A stretch of DNA of 64,000 nucleotides from Campylobacter ureolyticus (lineage in GTDB: Bacteria; Campylobacterota; Campylobacteria; Campylobacterales; Campylobacteraceae): positions 62,001-126,000 of the forward strand of contig NZ_CP053832.1 in assembly GCF_013372225.1 (NCBI RefSeq), given 5' to 3'. The position numbers were made by a program, and so were the translations under genes. The notes below the pieces were generated by a model that ran no database searches, had not been told where the DNA came from, and worked only from the letters and a program-made list of their open reading frames with translations. Shown in pieces: positions 46,249 to 57,065 of the stretch (within the stretch, counting starts at the first letter, position 1; every line of letters starts with the position of its first letter).

Positions 46249-46947
46249 ATGGGACAAAAAGCCAATCCAATAGGACTAAGACTAGGAATTAATAAAAACT
46301 GGGAGTCTAGATGGTTTCCTTCAAAGGAGAATTTGCCTGTAAATATTTCTGAAGATTATAAAATTAGAAAATTTTTAAAATCAAAATTATATTATGCAGG
46401 TATAGCTCAAATCATTATAGAAAGAACAGCAAAAAAAATTAGAATAACTATTGTTGCTGCAAGACCTGGAATTATTATCGGTAAAAAAGGTAGCGAAGTT
46501 GAAGTTTTAAAACAAGATGTTGTAAAACTTATTGGTAAAGATGTTAATATTAACATAAAAGAAGAGAGAAAATCAGGTTCATCTGCTCAACTTGCTGCTG
46601 AAAATGTTGCTATGCAGCTTGAAAGAAGAGTTGCTTTTAGAAGAGCAATGAAAAAAGTTATCCAAAATGCACAAAAATCAGGTGCAAAAGGTATAAAAGT
46701 TGTAGTATCTGGAAGACTTGGTGGTGCTGAAATGGCAAGAACAGAGTGGTATTTGGAAGGTAGAGTTCCACTACATACTTTTAGAGCCAAGATAGATTAT
46801 GGATTTGCAGAAGCTCACACTACTTATGGAAATATCGGCGTAAAAGTTTGGATATTTAAAGGTGAGGTTTTACATAAAGGACTTGAGCCTGAAAAAACAG
46901 AAGAAAACGCACCAAAAAGATCAAGAAGAACAAGAAGAGGTAGATAA
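46249..46947 (+). CDS. rpsC: 30S ribosomal protein S3
   Basis: The product is 232 residues. It starts [18 protein letters not shown] and contains the KH-domain motif [13 protein letters not shown]. The end is a short basic tail (RSRRTRRGR). Confidence 0.97.
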   Translation: MGQKANPIGLRLGINKNWESRWFPSKENLPVNISEDYKIRKFLKSKLYYAGIAQIIIERTAKKIRITIVAARPGIIIGKKGSEVEVLKQDVVKLIGKDVNINIKEERKSGSSAQLAAENVAMQLERRVAFRRAMKKVIQNAQKSGAKGIKVVVSGRLGGAEMARTEWYLEGRVPLHTFRAKIDYGFAEAHTTYGNIGVKVWIFKGEVLHKGLEPEKTEENAPKRSRRTRRGR

Positions 46948-46949
46948 TT

Positions 46950-47375
46950 ATGTTAATGCCAAAAAAGACTAAATATAGAAAAATGATGAAGGGCAGAAAC
47001 CGAGGTTATGCTACCAGAGGAACTCAACTTACTTATGGTACCATTGGTATAAAGGCTGTTGAGGCAGGTAGAATAAACTCACGCCAAATTGAAGCGGCTC
47101 GTATTGCAATGACAAGACATGTGCAAAGACAAGCTAAAATTTGGATTTGTGTTTTCCCTGATAAACCTTTAACTAAAAAACCTTTAGAAACTCGTATGGG
47201 TAAAGGTAAAGGCGGTGTTGAAGAGTGGGTTATGAATATAAAACCTGGTAGAATCATATTTGAAATGGCAGGGCCAAGTGAGAAGCTTTCAAGATCAGCA
47301 CTTACTCTATCAATGCATAAGTTGCCATTTAAATCAAAAATAGTAACAAGAGAGAGTGAAAATGAACTATACTGA
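46950..47375 (+). CDS. rplP: 50S ribosomal protein L16
   Basis: The product is 141 residues, starting [17 protein letters not shown]. It contains [10 protein letters not shown] and GRIIFEMAG. It overlaps the start of rpmC by 14 bases. Confidence 0.97.
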   Translation: MLMPKKTKYRKMMKGRNRGYATRGTQLTYGTIGIKAVEAGRINSRQIEAARIAMTRHVQRQAKIWICVFPDKPLTKKPLETRMGKGKGGVEEWVMNIKPGRIIFEMAGPSEKLSRSALTLSMHKLPFKSKIVTRESENELY

Positions 47376-47556
47376 GATAAAAGATAAAAGTGTAGCTGAG
47401 TTAAACACTATGCTAATAGAGAAGAAAAAGTTGCTTTTTGAATTAAAAAGAAAGCTAAAAACTATGCAACTTACAAACCCTAATGAAATTCGTGAGGTTA
47501 AAAAAGATATTGCTAGAGTTAAAACTGCCATTACAGCAGTTAATAAGGGAGCATAA
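47362..47556 (+). CDS. rpmC: 50S ribosomal protein L29
   Basis: The product is 64 residues from the ATG at 47362 ([15 protein letters not shown]); a GTG six bases upstream is less likely. The L29 pattern [18 protein letters not shown] is clear. Confidence 0.95.
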   Translation: MNYTEIKDKSVAELNTMLIEKKKLLFELKRKLKTMQLTNPNEIREVKKDIARVKTAITAVNKGA

Positions 47557-47811
47557 ATGACAACATCAAAAAGAGTTATTCAAGGCGTTGTACTTAAAAA
47601 AGCAGGAGATAAAACTGCAACTGTTTTAGTTGAGAGAAAAGTTATGCATCCTAGATATAGAAAATTTGTTAAAAGATTTAAAAAATATTTAGTGCATGAT
47701 GAAGCAAATCAAACACAAATAGGCGATGTTATCTCAGCAATTGAGTGCAGACCGCTTAGCAAAAATAAAGCATTTCGCTTATATAAAGTTGTAAAAAAAG
47801 GAGTTGAGTAA
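47557..47811 (+). CDS. rpsQ: 30S ribosomal protein S17
   Basis: The product is 84 residues with [19 protein letters not shown] and [23 protein letters not shown], the S17 signature. It starts directly after the rpmC stop. Confidence 0.97.
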   Translation: MTTSKRVIQGVVLKKAGDKTATVLVERKVMHPRYRKFVKRFKKYLVHDEANQTQIGDVISAIECRPLSKNKAFRLYKVVKKGVE

Positions 47812-48179
47812 TGATTCAAAGCTTTACAAGACTTTCAGTAGCTGATAATAGCGGTGCTAAAGAATTAATGTGTATAAAAGTTTTAGGTGGAAGCAAAAGA
47901 AGATATGCAACAGTTGGTGATACCATTGTTTGTTCAGTTAAAAAAGCTCTACCTAACGGAAAAATGAAAAAAGGTCAAGTTGTTAAAGCTGTTGTTGTTA
48001 GAACTAAAAAAGAAATTCAAAGGCTTGATGGGTCTTTAATTAGATTTGATGACAATGCAGCTGTTATTCTTGATGCAAAAAAAGAGCCAGTTGGAACTCG
48101 TATTTTTGGACCAGTTGGTAGAGAAGTAAGATATGGTGGATTTATGAAAATAGTTTCACTTGCACCGGAGGTTTTATAA
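47811..48179 (+). CDS. rplN: 50S ribosomal protein L14
   Basis: The product is 122 residues, normal length, starting [19 protein letters not shown]. It overlaps rpsQ and rplX by one base each, so the three are tightly coupled. Confidence 0.97.
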   Translation: MIQSFTRLSVADNSGAKELMCIKVLGGSKRRYATVGDTIVCSVKKALPNGKMKKGQVVKAVVVRTKKEIQRLDGSLIRFDDNAAVILDAKKEPVGTRIFGPVGREVRYGGFMKIVSLAPEVL

Positions 48180-48412
48180 TGATAACAAAATATAAAATTA
48201 AAAAAGGCGACAGTGTTAAGATAATTGCTGGTGATGACAAAGGCAAGACCGGAGTTGTAAAAAGTGTTTTTGCAAAAGAAGGAAAAGTTATTGTCGAGGG
48301 TTGCAAAGTAGCTAAAAAGGCTGTTAAGCCTAGTGAAAAATTTCCTAATGGCGGTTTTGTAGGTGAGGAAATGCCTATGGATATTTCAAATGTTGCAAAG
48401 GTTGAGGAGTAA
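48179..48412 (+). CDS. rplX: 50S ribosomal protein L24
   Basis: The product is 77 residues with the KOW motif [20 protein letters not shown]. It is short for L24 (about 100 in E. coli), as is usual in this lineage. Confidence 0.96.
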   Translation: MITKYKIKKGDSVKIIAGDDKGKTGVVKSVFAKEGKVIVEGCKVAKKAVKPSEKFPNGGFVGEEMPMDISNVAKVEE

Positions 48413-48415
48413 TTT

Positions 48416-48961
48416 ATGAATAGACTTAGAACTAAATATAATGACCAAGTAAGACCTGAGCTTATAAAAGAATTTGATATAAAAAATCCTATGTTAATTC
48501 CTGCTATTGAAAAAATAGTTATTAGCGTTGGTGCTGGCGATGCTGCAAGAGATCAAAAAGTATTTCAAAATATGATAGATACAATCTCTTTAATAGCTGG
48601 ACAAAAAGCACTTGGCGTAAATGCTAAAAAATCAGTTGCAAGCTTTAAAGTAAGAGAGGGTTACCCTGTAGGAATAAAAGTAACTTTAAGAAAAGATAAT
48701 ATGTTTGTCTTTTTAGATAAGCTTATCTCTGTTGCACTTCCAAGAGTAAAAGATTTTAGAGGTCTTCCAAAAAATGGTTTTGATGGAAGAGGAAACTATA
48801 ACTTTGGTTTGGACGAGCAGTTAATGTTCCCAGAAGTTGAGTATGATAAAATTTTAAGAACTCACGGTATGAACATCACTATAGTTACAACAACAAATAG
48901 CGATAAAGAGGCTTACAGACTTTTAGAAGTTTTGGGTATGCCTTTTTCAAAAGGAAATTAA
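48416..48961 (+). CDS. rplE: 50S ribosomal protein L5
   Basis: The product is 181 residues. It contains [31 protein letters not shown] and [17 protein letters not shown]. It binds 5S rRNA. Confidence 0.97.
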   Translation: MNRLRTKYNDQVRPELIKEFDIKNPMLIPAIEKIVISVGAGDAARDQKVFQNMIDTISLIAGQKALGVNAKKSVASFKVREGYPVGIKVTLRKDNMFVFLDKLISVALPRVKDFRGLPKNGFDGRGNYNFGLDEQLMFPEVEYDKILRTHGMNITIVTTTNSDKEAYRLLEVLGMPFSKGN

Positions 48962-48962
48962 T

Positions 48963-49148
48963 ATGGCAAAAAAATCAATGATAGCTAAGGCAAGTAGAGA
49001 GGCTAAATTTAGCTCTAGAAAATACACAAGATGTAAAATTTGCGGAAGATCAAAGTCTGTTTATAGAGACTTTGGACTTTGTAGAGTTTGTCTTAGAAAA
49101 ATGGCTAATGAAGGTCTAATTCCAGGCCTTAAAAAATCAAGTTGGTAA
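48963..49148 (+). CDS. rpsN: 30S ribosomal protein S14, zinc-binding type
   Basis: The product is 61 residues. Two CxxC pairs ([20 protein letters not shown]) make it the short zinc-containing form (type Z). Confidence 0.97.
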   Translation: MAKKSMIAKASREAKFSSRKYTRCKICGRSKSVYRDFGLCRVCLRKMANEGLIPGLKKSSW

Positions 49149-49157
49149 GGAAGAGTT

Positions 49158-49553
49158 ATGTTGAATGATTTAATATCAGATGCTTTAACAAGAATTAGGA
49201 ACGCTAGCTTAAGAAGACTTGACACAACAAAACTTCTACACTCTAAATCAGTTGAGGCAATAGCTAGAATTTTAACAGAGAAAGAGTATCTTGAAAGTTA
49301 TAATGTTGTAGAAGAAGACAATAAAAAATTTATAAATGTTGTTTTAAAATATGATGAAAATGGTAGAAGCGTTATAAATGAGCTAACTAGAGTTTCAAAG
49401 CCAAGTAGAAGACTTTACCAAGGTAAAGATGAGATAAAAAGATTTAAAAATGGTTATGGAACAGTTATAGTTTCAACAAGCCAAGGTATTATGGCTGGTA
49501 TAGAAGCTAGCAAAAGAGGAATTGGCGGCGAAGTTCTTTGTACAGTTTGGTAA
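49158..49553 (+). CDS. rpsH: 30S ribosomal protein S8
   Basis: The product is 131 residues, starting [17 protein letters not shown] and ending with the S8 block [20 protein letters not shown]. An 83-base spacer with no clear structure separates it from rplF. Confidence 0.97.
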   Translation: MLNDLISDALTRIRNASLRRLDTTKLLHSKSVEAIARILTEKEYLESYNVVEEDNKKFINVVLKYDENGRSVINELTRVSKPSRRLYQGKDEIKRFKNGYGTVIVSTSQGIMAGIEASKRGIGGEVLCTVW

Positions 49554-49636
49554 GAACTTTTTAAATCTGCTTTTTATGGTATTGTGGTATCCATTCTTAA
49601 AAGTAGACATACCCTAGACAAGTAAAAAGGAAAAAA

Positions 49637-50173
49637 ATGTCAAGAATAGGCAAACAACCGATATCTATTCCAAAAGGTATAGATGTAAGTCTAAACTCAA
49701 CTGTTTTGAGTTTTAAAAAAGGTAATATTACTCAAGAGCTAGATACAAAAGGCTTTGTAAATGTTGAGTTAAAAGATGGCTCAATAGTTTTTTCACCAAA
49801 AGGCGAAGATAGACAAAGTAGAGCTTTTTGGGGAACTTATAGATCATTGGCACACAACATTGTAGTTGGTTTAACTGATGGTTTTTCAAAAAAACTTGAA
49901 GTAAATGGTGTTGGATATAGAGCTGCTGTTAAAGGCAATGTATTAGAATTAAATTTAGGTTTTTCACACTCTATTAACTATAAGCTACCAGAAGGCGTCG
50001 CAGCTAGTATTGAAAAAAATATAATAACAATATCTGGCTATAATAAACAAAATGTTGGCCAAGTAGCAGCTGAAGTTCGCGAGTTTAGACCACCTGAGCC
50101 ATACAAAGGTAAGGGTATAAAATATGTAGATGAGCGAATTATCCGCAAAGCCGGAAAAACATCTAAGAAATAA
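49637..50173 (+). CDS. rplF: 50S ribosomal protein L6
   Basis: The product is 178 residues, starting [16 protein letters not shown]. It ends with the L6 signature [21 protein letters not shown] (20-base limit respected by citing its ends only: VAAEV to GKGIKY). Confidence 0.97.
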   Translation: MSRIGKQPISIPKGIDVSLNSTVLSFKKGNITQELDTKGFVNVELKDGSIVFSPKGEDRQSRAFWGTYRSLAHNIVVGLTDGFSKKLEVNGVGYRAAVKGNVLELNLGFSHSINYKLPEGVAASIEKNIITISGYNKQNVGQVAAEVREFRPPEPYKGKGIKYVDERIIRKAGKTSKK

Positions 50174-50182
50174 GGGTAAAAA

Positions 50183-50539
50183 ATGAAAGCAAATATTTTA
50201 AAGAAAAAATTATCTCTAAGAATAAAAAGAAAAAAAAGAGTTAGAGCTAAAATTTCAGGTGTAGCTGCTTGCCCTAGAATTTCTATTTTTAAATCAAACA
50301 AAACTGTTTATGCACAAGCAATTGATGATGTAGCTTCACAAACAATTTGTGCAAGTAGCGGTAGTGTTTTAAAATTAAAAGCTAATAAAGATGGCGCTAT
50401 AGCTTTAGGAAAAGATATGGCAGATAAGTTAAAAGAAAAAGGGATAGATCAGGTGGTTTTTGATAGAAACGGATATTTATATCACGGTGTTATTGCGTCA
50501 TTTGCTGATGCATTAAGAGAAAATGGCATTAAGCTGTAG
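50183..50539 (+). CDS. rplR: 50S ribosomal protein L18
   Basis: The product is 118 residues with [17 protein letters not shown] and the C-terminal [21 protein letters not shown]. It binds 5S rRNA with L5. Confidence 0.97.
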   Translation: MKANILKKKLSLRIKRKKRVRAKISGVAACPRISIFKSNKTVYAQAIDDVASQTICASSGSVLKLKANKDGAIALGKDMADKLKEKGIDQVVFDRNGYLYHGVIASFADALRENGIKL

Positions 50540-50554
50540 CCCTAAGGATAGAAA

Positions 50555-50998
50555 ATGGAAAATTACAATAAAGAAGAATTTGAAGAAGTAATCGTTGATA
50601 TCAGTAGAGTGGCTAAAGTTGTTAAAGGTGGTAGAAGATTTAGATTTACAGCTTTAGTTGTTATAGGCAATAAAAAAGGCTTAGTGGGATATGGTTTTGG
50701 AAAGAGTAAAGAAGTTCCTGATGCTATTAAAAAAGCAGTTGATGATGCATTTAAAAATATCATTAAAGTAAAATTAAGCGGAACAACAGTTCCTCATGAT
50801 GTTGAAGCTAAATTTAACGCTAGTAAAATTTTACTAAAACCTGCTAGCGAAGGAACTGGAGTTATCGCTGGTGGTTCAACTCGTCCTGTTTTAGAACTTG
50901 CTGGAATTCAAGATATCTTAACTAAGTCTTTAGGTTCTAACAACTCATCAAATGTTGTAAGAGCAACTATTAAAGCTCTTAGTATGATGAAAGGATAA
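50555..50998 (+). CDS. rpsE: 30S ribosomal protein S5
   Basis: The product is 147 residues. The S5 N-terminal motif [19 protein letters not shown] and the C-terminal [19 protein letters not shown] are present. rplO follows after three bases, with no rpmD (L30) between. Confidence 0.97.
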   Translation: MENYNKEEFEEVIVDISRVAKVVKGGRRFRFTALVVIGNKKGLVGYGFGKSKEVPDAIKKAVDDAFKNIIKVKLSGTTVPHDVEAKFNASKILLKPASEGTGVIAGGSTRPVLELAGIQDILTKSLGSNNSSNVVRATIKALSMMKG

Positions 50999-51001
50999 TA
51001 T

Positions 51002-51403
51002 ATGGGATTAGAAAATTTACAAAAAGCAGTTGGCTCAACTTCTTCTAAAAAAAGAATTGGAAGAGGCAGAGGAACAGGCTGGGGAAAAACAGCTGGAAAA
51101 GGAATGAAAGGTCAAAGAGCTAGAACTGGCTTTAATGAAAAAAGAGGTTTTGAAGGTGGACAACAGCCACTTCAAAGAAGACTTCCAAAAGTTGGTTTTA
51201 CTTCTAGAGTAGAAAAACCTTATGTTATCAATGTAGAAAAAATTTCAGCTATCAAAAATTTAGATGAGATTACTTTTGAAAGCATAAGATCAGTACATAA
51301 ATTTTCAAACAAAATTTCAAAAATAAAATTAATTGGTGCAAGCGCCAAAGATCTTATTTCAAAAATAAAAGATGAAAATATAAGAACTAGCGGACAAAAC
51401 TAA
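51002..51403 (+). CDS. rplO: 50S ribosomal protein L15
   Basis: The product is 133 residues with a glycine/arginine-rich N-terminus ([20 protein letters not shown]) and [17 protein letters not shown]. Its stop overlaps the secY start by one base. Confidence 0.97.
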   Translation: MGLENLQKAVGSTSSKKRIGRGRGTGWGKTAGKGMKGQRARTGFNEKRGFEGGQQPLQRRLPKVGFTSRVEKPYVINVEKISAIKNLDEITFESIRSVHKFSNKISKIKLIGASAKDLISKIKDENIRTSGQN

Positions 51404-52653
51404 TGAGTAAGTCACTTCGTAATAAAATCTTGATAACTTTTGGATTTTTGTTTGTCTATAGAATACTGGCTTATGTGCCAGTTCCTGGTGTAAATGCCGA
51501 TGTTATTAGAGACTTTTTTACAACAAATAGTGATAATGCATTCGGTATGTTTAATATGTTTAGTGGTAAAGCCGCTGAAAGACTTAGTATAATTTCACTT
51601 GGTATTATGCCTTATATTACAGCTTCTATTATTATGGAGCTTTTAGCAGCAACTTTTCCAAAGCTTGGACAACTAAAAAAAGAAAGAGATGGTATGCAAA
51701 AATATATGCAAATCATCCGCTATGCAACTGTTTTAATAACAGTAGTTCAAGCTATTGGAGTAAGTATAGGACTTAAACACATGGGATCTGAGGCTGTATT
51801 AATAGATCAAAATTTATTTATAGCAATTTCATGCGTGTCTATGCTAACAGGAACTATGCTTTTAATGTGGATAGGTGAACAAATCACTCAAAAAGGTATA
51901 GGAAATGGAATAAGTTTAATTATCTTTGCAGGTATTGTAAGTGGGCTTCCTTCAGCAATAGTTGGCGCTGTAAATTTAGTAAATACAGGCGAGATGAATT
52001 TCTTAGTACTTATTCTAATAGTCTTAATAGTCCTTCTTACTATTGGCTTTGTTATTTTTGTAGAACTTGGAGAAAGAAGAATTCCAATTTCTTATTCAAG
52101 AAAAGTTATGATGCAAAATCAACATAAAAGGATAATGAACTATATTCCGGTAAAAGTGAATTTAAGTGGAGTAATTCCTGCAATTTTTGCTAGTGCTGTT
52201 TTGATGTTTCCACTTACTATGTTCCAAGCAAGTTCAAATCCTATAATGCTAAAAATAAATGACTTTTTTAGTCCGAACGGCTATATGTTTCAAATTTTAA
52301 TGTTTTTATGTGTTGTATTTTTTGCATATTTTTATGCAACAATTGCATTTAATTCAAAAGATATTAGCGAGAATTTAAAAAAACAAGGTGGATTTATTCC
52401 AGGAGTTAGACCTGGTGAAAATACTGCTACTTTTTTAAACGATGTTGCTGGAAGACTTACTTTTTGGGGTGCTATTTATCTAGGACTTATATCAACGCTT
52501 CCTTGGCTTTTGGTTAAATTTTTAGGTGTGCCTTTTGCTTTTGGAGGAACTTCAGTTTTGATTGTTGTTTCAGTTTCATTAGACACTATGAGAAAAATTG
52601 AAGCACAAATTTATATGAATAAATTCCAAACTTTAAGTGCAGTAGGACTTTAA
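51403..52653 (+). CDS. secY: Protein translocase subunit SecY
   Basis: The product is 416 residues with ten membrane helices. The SecY signatures VPVPGVNADVI and GIMPYITASIIMELL are near the start, and the cytoplasmic loop ERRIPISYSRKVM is central. It forms the protein-conducting channel with SecE and SecG. Confidence 0.97.
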   Translation: MSKSLRNKILITFGFLFVYRILAYVPVPGVNADVIRDFFTTNSDNAFGMFNMFSGKAAERLSIISLGIMPYITASIIMELLAATFPKLGQLKKERDGMQKYMQIIRYATVLITVVQAIGVSIGLKHMGSEAVLIDQNLFIAISCVSMLTGTMLLMWIGEQITQKGIGNGISLIIFAGIVSGLPSAIVGAVNLVNTGEMNFLVLILIVLIVLLTIGFVIFVELGERRIPISYSRKVMMQNQHKRIMNYIPVKVNLSGVIPAIFASAVLMFPLTMFQASSNPIMLKINDFFSPNGYMFQILMFLCVVFFAYFYATIAFNSKDISENLKKQGGFIPGVRPGENTATFLNDVAGRLTFWGAIYLGLISTLPWLLVKFLGVPFAFGGTSVLIVVSVSLDTMRKIEAQIYMNKFQTLSAVGL

Positions 52654-52655
52654 AA

Positions 52656-53414
52656 ATGGCAATTTCATTAAAAAGTGTTGATGATATTAAACACTTAAGA
52701 GCGGCAAACAAACTTGTCGCTCAAACACTTGATTATACAAAAGAGTTTTTAAAAGCTGGTATGACACTTTTAGAAGTTGATAAAAAAATAGATGATTTTA
52801 TAACTAAAAATGGAGCTTATCCAGCATTTAAAGGACTTTATAATTTTCCAAATGCAGCTTGTTTATCACTAAATGAAGTATGTATCCATGGTATTCCAGA
52901 TAACACTATTTTAAAAGAAGGTGATATTTTAGGTGTAGATATTGGAACAAGGCTTAATGGATATTACGGTGACAGCGCTAGAACTTTTGGGATTGGTGAA
53001 ATTTCAAAAAGCGATGAGGATTTAATTAATTGTAGTAGGGATGCACTTTATTTTGCTATTAAGAATATAAAAGTAGGGATGCATTTTAAAGAACTTAGCT
53101 TTTTAATAGAAAATTTCATTCTTGATAGGGGATATGTTCCACTTGAGGGATATTGTGGTCATGGCATTGGTAAAAAGCCTCACGAAGAGCCAGAAATTCC
53201 AAATTATTTAACAGGAAAAAATCCAAAACAAGGTCCAAAGATAAAAAATGGAATGGTTTTTTGTATTGAACCTATGATTTGTCAAAAAAGTGGCGAAGCT
53301 GTTGTAGCAAGTGATGGCTGGGCAGTAACTAGCAAAGACGGTCTTAGAACAAGTCACTACGAACACTGCATCGCTGTAGTAAATGGAAAAGCTGAAATTT
53401 TAAGTATTGCTTAA
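52656..53414 (+). CDS. map: Methionine aminopeptidase, type I
   Basis: The product is 252 residues. Metal ligands are in ILGVDIGTRLNGYYGDSAR, YCGHGIGKKPHEEPEIPN, FCIEPMI and TSHYEHCIAV. It removes the initiator Met. It directly follows secY with no adk gene between. A long AT-rich inverted repeat begins at its stop codon. Confidence 0.97.
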   Translation: MAISLKSVDDIKHLRAANKLVAQTLDYTKEFLKAGMTLLEVDKKIDDFITKNGAYPAFKGLYNFPNAACLSLNEVCIHGIPDNTILKEGDILGVDIGTRLNGYYGDSARTFGIGEISKSDEDLINCSRDALYFAIKNIKVGMHFKELSFLIENFILDRGYVPLEGYCGHGIGKKPHEEPEIPNYLTGKNPKQGPKIKNGMVFCIEPMICQKSGEAVVASDGWAVTSKDGLRTSHYEHCIAVVNGKAEILSIA

Positions 53415-53438
53415 ATTTAAAGGAAGTCCTTTAAATTT
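53413..53438 (+). terminator. Inverted repeat after map
   Basis: AAATTTAAAGGA and TCCTTTAAATTT form a 12-bp stem with a two-base centre. Only a modest T stretch follows, so it may terminate weakly. The rest of the gap to infA (to 53663) is AT-rich with nothing else recognised. Confidence 0.55.
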
Positions 53439-53663
53439 AAGTTTTAATTCCGAGCTGTTTAATTTTTATTTTTTTTAAACATACACTCTACATTAAAAAT
53501 CCAAATAAGCTTTGTTGAAAAATTTATATGTACTAATAATTTATGTCATAATGCAGTTAAAAATTTATTAAAAATACAATTTTGAGAAATTCATTAAACG
53601 CATTTTAAATAATTTATGGTAAAATCAAAAATTCAATGCAAAATAAAAAAGAAAGGAGAAAAT

Positions 53664-53882
53664 GTGGCAAAAGATGATGTTATTGAAATAGATGGTAATG
53701 TTATAGAAGCTTTACCAAACGCTACTTTTAAAGTAGAACTTGATAATAAACATGTTATTTTATGTCATATCGCAGGCAAGATGAGAATGCACTATATAAA
53801 AATTATGCCTGGTGATAGAGTAAAAGTTGAGCTTACACCTTATAGCCTTGATAAAGGCAGAATTACTTATAGGTATAAGTAA
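53664..53882 (+). CDS. infA: Translation initiation factor IF-1
   Basis: The product is 72 residues, the standard IF-1 length, from GTG at 53664 behind AAAGGAG. The ATG two bases earlier is in another frame. It contains [20 protein letters not shown] and the S1-like end [19 protein letters not shown] (ends cited). It follows a 249-base gap after map, so it may have its own promoter. Confidence 0.93.
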   Translation: MAKDDVIEIDGNVIEALPNATFKVELDNKHVILCHIAGKMRMHYIKIMPGDRVKVELTPYSLDKGRITYRYK

Positions 53883-53951
53883 ATTTAAAGCTTTTTTAGA
53901 TAAAATAACGGCTTGCAACAAACTGTGTGAAGAAGTGTTTTTAAAATTACC

Positions 53952-53968
53952 ACTGTTTTAAAAACAGT
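53952..53968 (+). promoter_or_regulatory. Hairpin in the rpmJ/alpha-operon leader
   Basis: ACTGTT and AACAGT form a 6-bp stem with a five-base loop. The 3' arm can also pair with AACTGT at 53921-53926, giving two mutually exclusive folds in the 176-base gap ahead of rpmJ. Confidence 0.3.
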
Positions 53969-54058
53969 TGGCTAAAATAAATTCGCCTAAATTTAGGACA
54001 TCTTTTAGCCTAAGTGCAGTCATAGCAAAAAAGTGGAATAATTTTTTTGGAGACAGAT

Positions 54059-54172
54059 ATGAAAGTTCGTCCTTCTGTAAAGAAGATATGTGACAATTGC
54101 AAAATTGTTAAACGTAAAGGCATAGTTTTCGTTATATGCGATAACCCAAGACATAAGCAAAGACAAGGATAA
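54059..54172 (+). CDS. rpmJ: 50S ribosomal protein L36
   Basis: The product is 37 residues: it begins [17 protein letters not shown] and ends [10 protein letters not shown]. Cys ligands (CDNC, and a later Cys and His) form the zinc ribbon. A GGAGA ribosome site lies just before the ATG. rpsM follows after three bases. Confidence 0.96.
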   Translation: MKVRPSVKKICDNCKIVKRKGIVFVICDNPRHKQRQG

Positions 54173-54175
54173 AAT

Positions 54176-54544
54176 ATGGCTCGTATTGCAGGTGTTGATT
54201 TACCAAAGAAAAAAAGAATCGAGTATGGTCTAACCTACATTTATGGCATAGGGCTTTTTTCATCAAGAAAAATCCTTGACGCAGTTGGAATTTCTTACGA
54301 TAAAAGAGTTCATGAGCTAAGCGAAGATGAAGCAGCAGCAATTAGAAAAGAGATCCAAGAACACTATATGGTTGAAGGTGATCTTAGAAAAAGTGTTGCG
54401 ATGGATATCAAAGCACTTATGGATTTAGGAAGTTACAGAGGTTTAAGACATAGAAAAGGTCTTACTGTAAGAGGTCAAAAAACAAAGACAAACGCTAGAA
54501 CTAGAAAAGGTAAGCGTAAAACTGTCGGTGCAGCTGCAAAGTAG
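54176..54544 (+). CDS. rpsM: 30S ribosomal protein S13
   Basis: The product is 122 residues, starting [20 protein letters not shown] and ending with [17 protein letters not shown]. It lies in the 30S head. Confidence 0.97.
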   Translation: MARIAGVDLPKKKRIEYGLTYIYGIGLFSSRKILDAVGISYDKRVHELSEDEAAAIRKEIQEHYMVEGDLRKSVAMDIKALMDLGSYRGLRHRKGLTVRGQKTKTNARTRKGKRKTVGAAAK

Positions 54545-54557
54545 TAGGAGTTAGATA

Positions 54558-54950
54558 ATGGCAAAAAGAAAAGTAATTAGAAAAAAAGTAGCTAAAAAAA
54601 GTATAGCTAAAGGAATTGTTTTTATCAGTGCTTCGTTTAATAATACTATGATAACTGTAACTGATGAAATGGGAAATGTAATATCTTGGAGTAGTGCAGG
54701 TGCACTTGGCTTTAAAGGTAGTAAAAAATCAACTCCTTATGCAGCTCAGCAAGCAGTTGAAGATGCTATCAATAAAGCAAAAGAACATGGTATAAAAGAA
54801 GTTGGTATTAAGGTTCAAGGACCTGGAAGTGGTCGTGAAACAGCTGTAAAAAGTGTTGGTGCGATCGAGGGCATTAAAGTAACATATTTTAAAGATATAA
54901 CTCCACTTCCTCATAATGGTTGCAGACCTCCTAAAAGAAGAAGAGTGTAA
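54558..54950 (+). CDS. rpsK: 30S ribosomal protein S11
   Basis: The product is 130 residues. It contains [21 protein letters not shown]-type block (SFNNT to [13 protein letters not shown]) and ends [15 protein letters not shown], the S11 tail. Confidence 0.97.
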   Translation: MAKRKVIRKKVAKKSIAKGIVFISASFNNTMITVTDEMGNVISWSSAGALGFKGSKKSTPYAAQQAVEDAINKAKEHGIKEVGIKVQGPGSGRETAVKSVGAIEGIKVTYFKDITPLPHNGCRPPKRRRV

Positions 54951-54960
54951 GGAGTAGAAT

Positions 54961-55587
54961 ATGGCAAGATATACAGGACCAGTTGAAAAATTAGAAAGAA
55001 GATTAGGGGCTGATTTAGGTTTAAAAGGTGAAAGAAGATTAGCAGGAAAAGATGCACTTAGTAAAAGACCTTTTGCACCAGGACAGCATGGACAAAGAAG
55101 AGCTAAAATAAGCGAGTATGGACTACAGCTTCGTGAAAAACAAAAAGCTAAATTTATGTATGGATTAAACGAAAAACAATTTAGAAATTTGTTTAAGGAA
55201 GCATCAAGAAAAGATGGAAACACAGGTTCTATTTTTGTTCAATTATTAGAGCAAAGACTTGATAATGTTGTTTATAGAATGGGCTTTGCAACAACTAGAC
55301 GCTTTGCAAGACAGCTTGTTAGCCACGGACATATTTTAGTAGATGGAAAAAGAGTTGATATTCCATCATATAGAGTATTTCCAGGACAAAAAGTAGAAAT
55401 TATAGAAAAAAGTAAAGAAAACCCACAAATCACTAGAGCAGTTGATTTAACAGCGCAAACAGGTTTGGCTCCTTGGGTAGATGTTGAAAAAGATAAAAAA
55501 TTTGGATTATTTACAAGAATTCCTGAAAGAGAAGAAATTCAAATCCCAATCGAAGAGAGATTTATCGTAGAGCTTTACTCAAAATAA
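54961..55587 (+). CDS. rpsD: 30S ribosomal protein S4
   Basis: The product is 208 residues. The S4 RNA-binding domain has [19 protein letters not shown] and [17 protein letters not shown]. There is no N-terminal zinc finger. S4 represses the alpha operon in E. coli; that is untested here. Confidence 0.97.
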   Translation: MARYTGPVEKLERRLGADLGLKGERRLAGKDALSKRPFAPGQHGQRRAKISEYGLQLREKQKAKFMYGLNEKQFRNLFKEASRKDGNTGSIFVQLLEQRLDNVVYRMGFATTRRFARQLVSHGHILVDGKRVDIPSYRVFPGQKVEIIEKSKENPQITRAVDLTAQTGLAPWVDVEKDKKFGLFTRIPEREEIQIPIEERFIVELYSK

Positions 55588-55601
55588 TAAGGGGGATATT
55601 A

Positions 55602-56615
55602 ATGAAAACAATCACCACTTCAGCCCATACGCCAACTGAGATAAGAGTTGAAAAAGTAAGTGAAAATGTAGCTAAAATAATAGCATATCCATTTGAAACT
55701 GGATATGCTGTAACAGTTGCTCACCCACTTAGAAGACTTTTATATACAAGTAGTATTGGCTTTGCACCAACAGGTGTTAAAATCAATGGCGTGGCCCACG
55801 AGTTTGATAGCATTGCCGGAATGCTTGAAGATGTTGCTATTTTTATTATGAATCTTAAAAATTTGAGATTTAAATTAAAAAACAACTCAGCAAGAGAGAT
55901 AGTAGAGTATGAATTTAAAGGACCAAAAGATTTAAAGGGAAGTGATTTAATAAATGATATAGTTGATATCGTAAATCCTGACCAACATGTTGCTACTTTA
56001 AATGAAGATGCAGATTTAAAATTTACTATTATTGTAGAAAAAGGCATAGGCTATATCCCAAGCGAAGAGTTAAAAGACTATATTAGTAGCGATTTTATGG
56101 CATTAGATGCATTTTTTACACCAGTAAAAAGAGCGATTTACGATATAGAAAATACCTTAGTTGATGATAACCCTGACTATGAGAAAATAGTTTTTACAAT
56201 TACAACAAATGGTCAAGTTACACCTATTGAGGCTTTCCAAAATGCACTTCAAACAATGCATAGACAACTTGGCGTTTTTGAAAACATAGTTGATGTTGAA
56301 AAACCTGTTGGCAAATCTTCATCTTCTCAAAATTCAGAATATGCAAAGCTTTTTGAAAGTATTGAAAATCTAAATTTAAGTGCAAGAAGCTTTAATTGTT
56401 TAGATAAAGCTGGTATTAAATTTATCGGCGAGCTTGCTTTAATGGAAGAAAGTATTTTAAAAGATATTAAAAATTTAGGTAAAAAATCTCTTGAAGAGAT
56501 TAAAGCTGTGATGGAAGAAATAGGCTATCCAGTTGATGCACCTGAGCTTCAAAGTCATAAAAAGCAATTAAATGAAAAAATACAAGAATTAAAAAATGAA
56601 AAGAATGAAGGATAA
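55602..56615 (+). CDS. rpoA: RNA polymerase subunit alpha
   Basis: The product is 337 residues. The N-terminal assembly domain has [17 protein letters not shown]; the C-terminal DNA-binding domain (about 255-320) has [20 protein letters not shown] and [28 protein letters not shown] lies upstream. Confidence 0.97.
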   Translation: MKTITTSAHTPTEIRVEKVSENVAKIIAYPFETGYAVTVAHPLRRLLYTSSIGFAPTGVKINGVAHEFDSIAGMLEDVAIFIMNLKNLRFKLKNNSAREIVEYEFKGPKDLKGSDLINDIVDIVNPDQHVATLNEDADLKFTIIVEKGIGYIPSEELKDYISSDFMALDAFFTPVKRAIYDIENTLVDDNPDYEKIVFTITTNGQVTPIEAFQNALQTMHRQLGVFENIVDVEKPVGKSSSSQNSEYAKLFESIENLNLSARSFNCLDKAGIKFIGELALMEESILKDIKNLGKKSLEEIKAVMEEIGYPVDAPELQSHKKQLNEKIQELKNEKNEG

Positions 56616-56618
56616 AAT

Positions 56619-56969
56619 ATGAGACACGGACATGGTTATAGAAAACTTGGCAGATCGTCAAGCCACCGCGCCGCAACGCTAAAAAATTTAACCATAGCCA
56701 TTACAAAAAATGGCAAAATAGAAACAACACTTCCAAAAGCAAAAGAACTTAGAAGTTATGTTGAAAAACTTATAACAAAAGCAAAAGTTGGAGATTTTAA
56801 TGCTCACAGAGTTGTTTTTGCTAGTATTCAAGATAAAGTTACTACAAAAAGACTTGTTGAAGAGATTGCTCCAAAATACAAAGACCAAAACGGTGGTTAT
56901 ACAAGGATAGTAAAAACTAGACTTAGACGCGGTGACGCGGCACAAATGGCTTATATAGAGCTTATTTAA
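56619..56969 (+). CDS. rplQ: 50S ribosomal protein L17
   Basis: The product is 116 residues, starting [19 protein letters not shown] and ending with [21 protein letters not shown]. It is the last gene of the ribosomal cluster, followed by a terminator. Confidence 0.97.
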   Translation: MRHGHGYRKLGRSSSHRAATLKNLTIAITKNGKIETTLPKAKELRSYVEKLITKAKVGDFNAHRVVFASIQDKVTTKRLVEEIAPKYKDQNGGYTRIVKTRLRRGDAAQMAYIELI

Positions 56970-56977
56970 AATCTTTT

Positions 56978-57000
56978 GAGCTGAATTTTTCAGCTCATTT
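56978..57000 (+). terminator. Terminator after rplQ
   Basis: GAGCTGA and TCAGCTC form a 7-bp stem with a five-base loop nine bases after the rplQ stop, with a short ATTT following. Confidence 0.65.
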
Positions 57001-57065
57001 ACAAAATTTAAATTTATAATTTATCAAATTTACGCTAAAATGGTTAAAAAACTTAAGGATATGAA

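Noticed and set aside
53662-53664. ATG at 53662 as the infA start
   Set aside because: It is in a different frame; only GTG at 53664 gives the standard 72-residue IF-1.
54729-55223. 164-codon minus-strand frame across rpsK and rpsD
   Set aside because: It lies opposite two certain ribosomal protein genes and has no recognisable domain or ribosome site.
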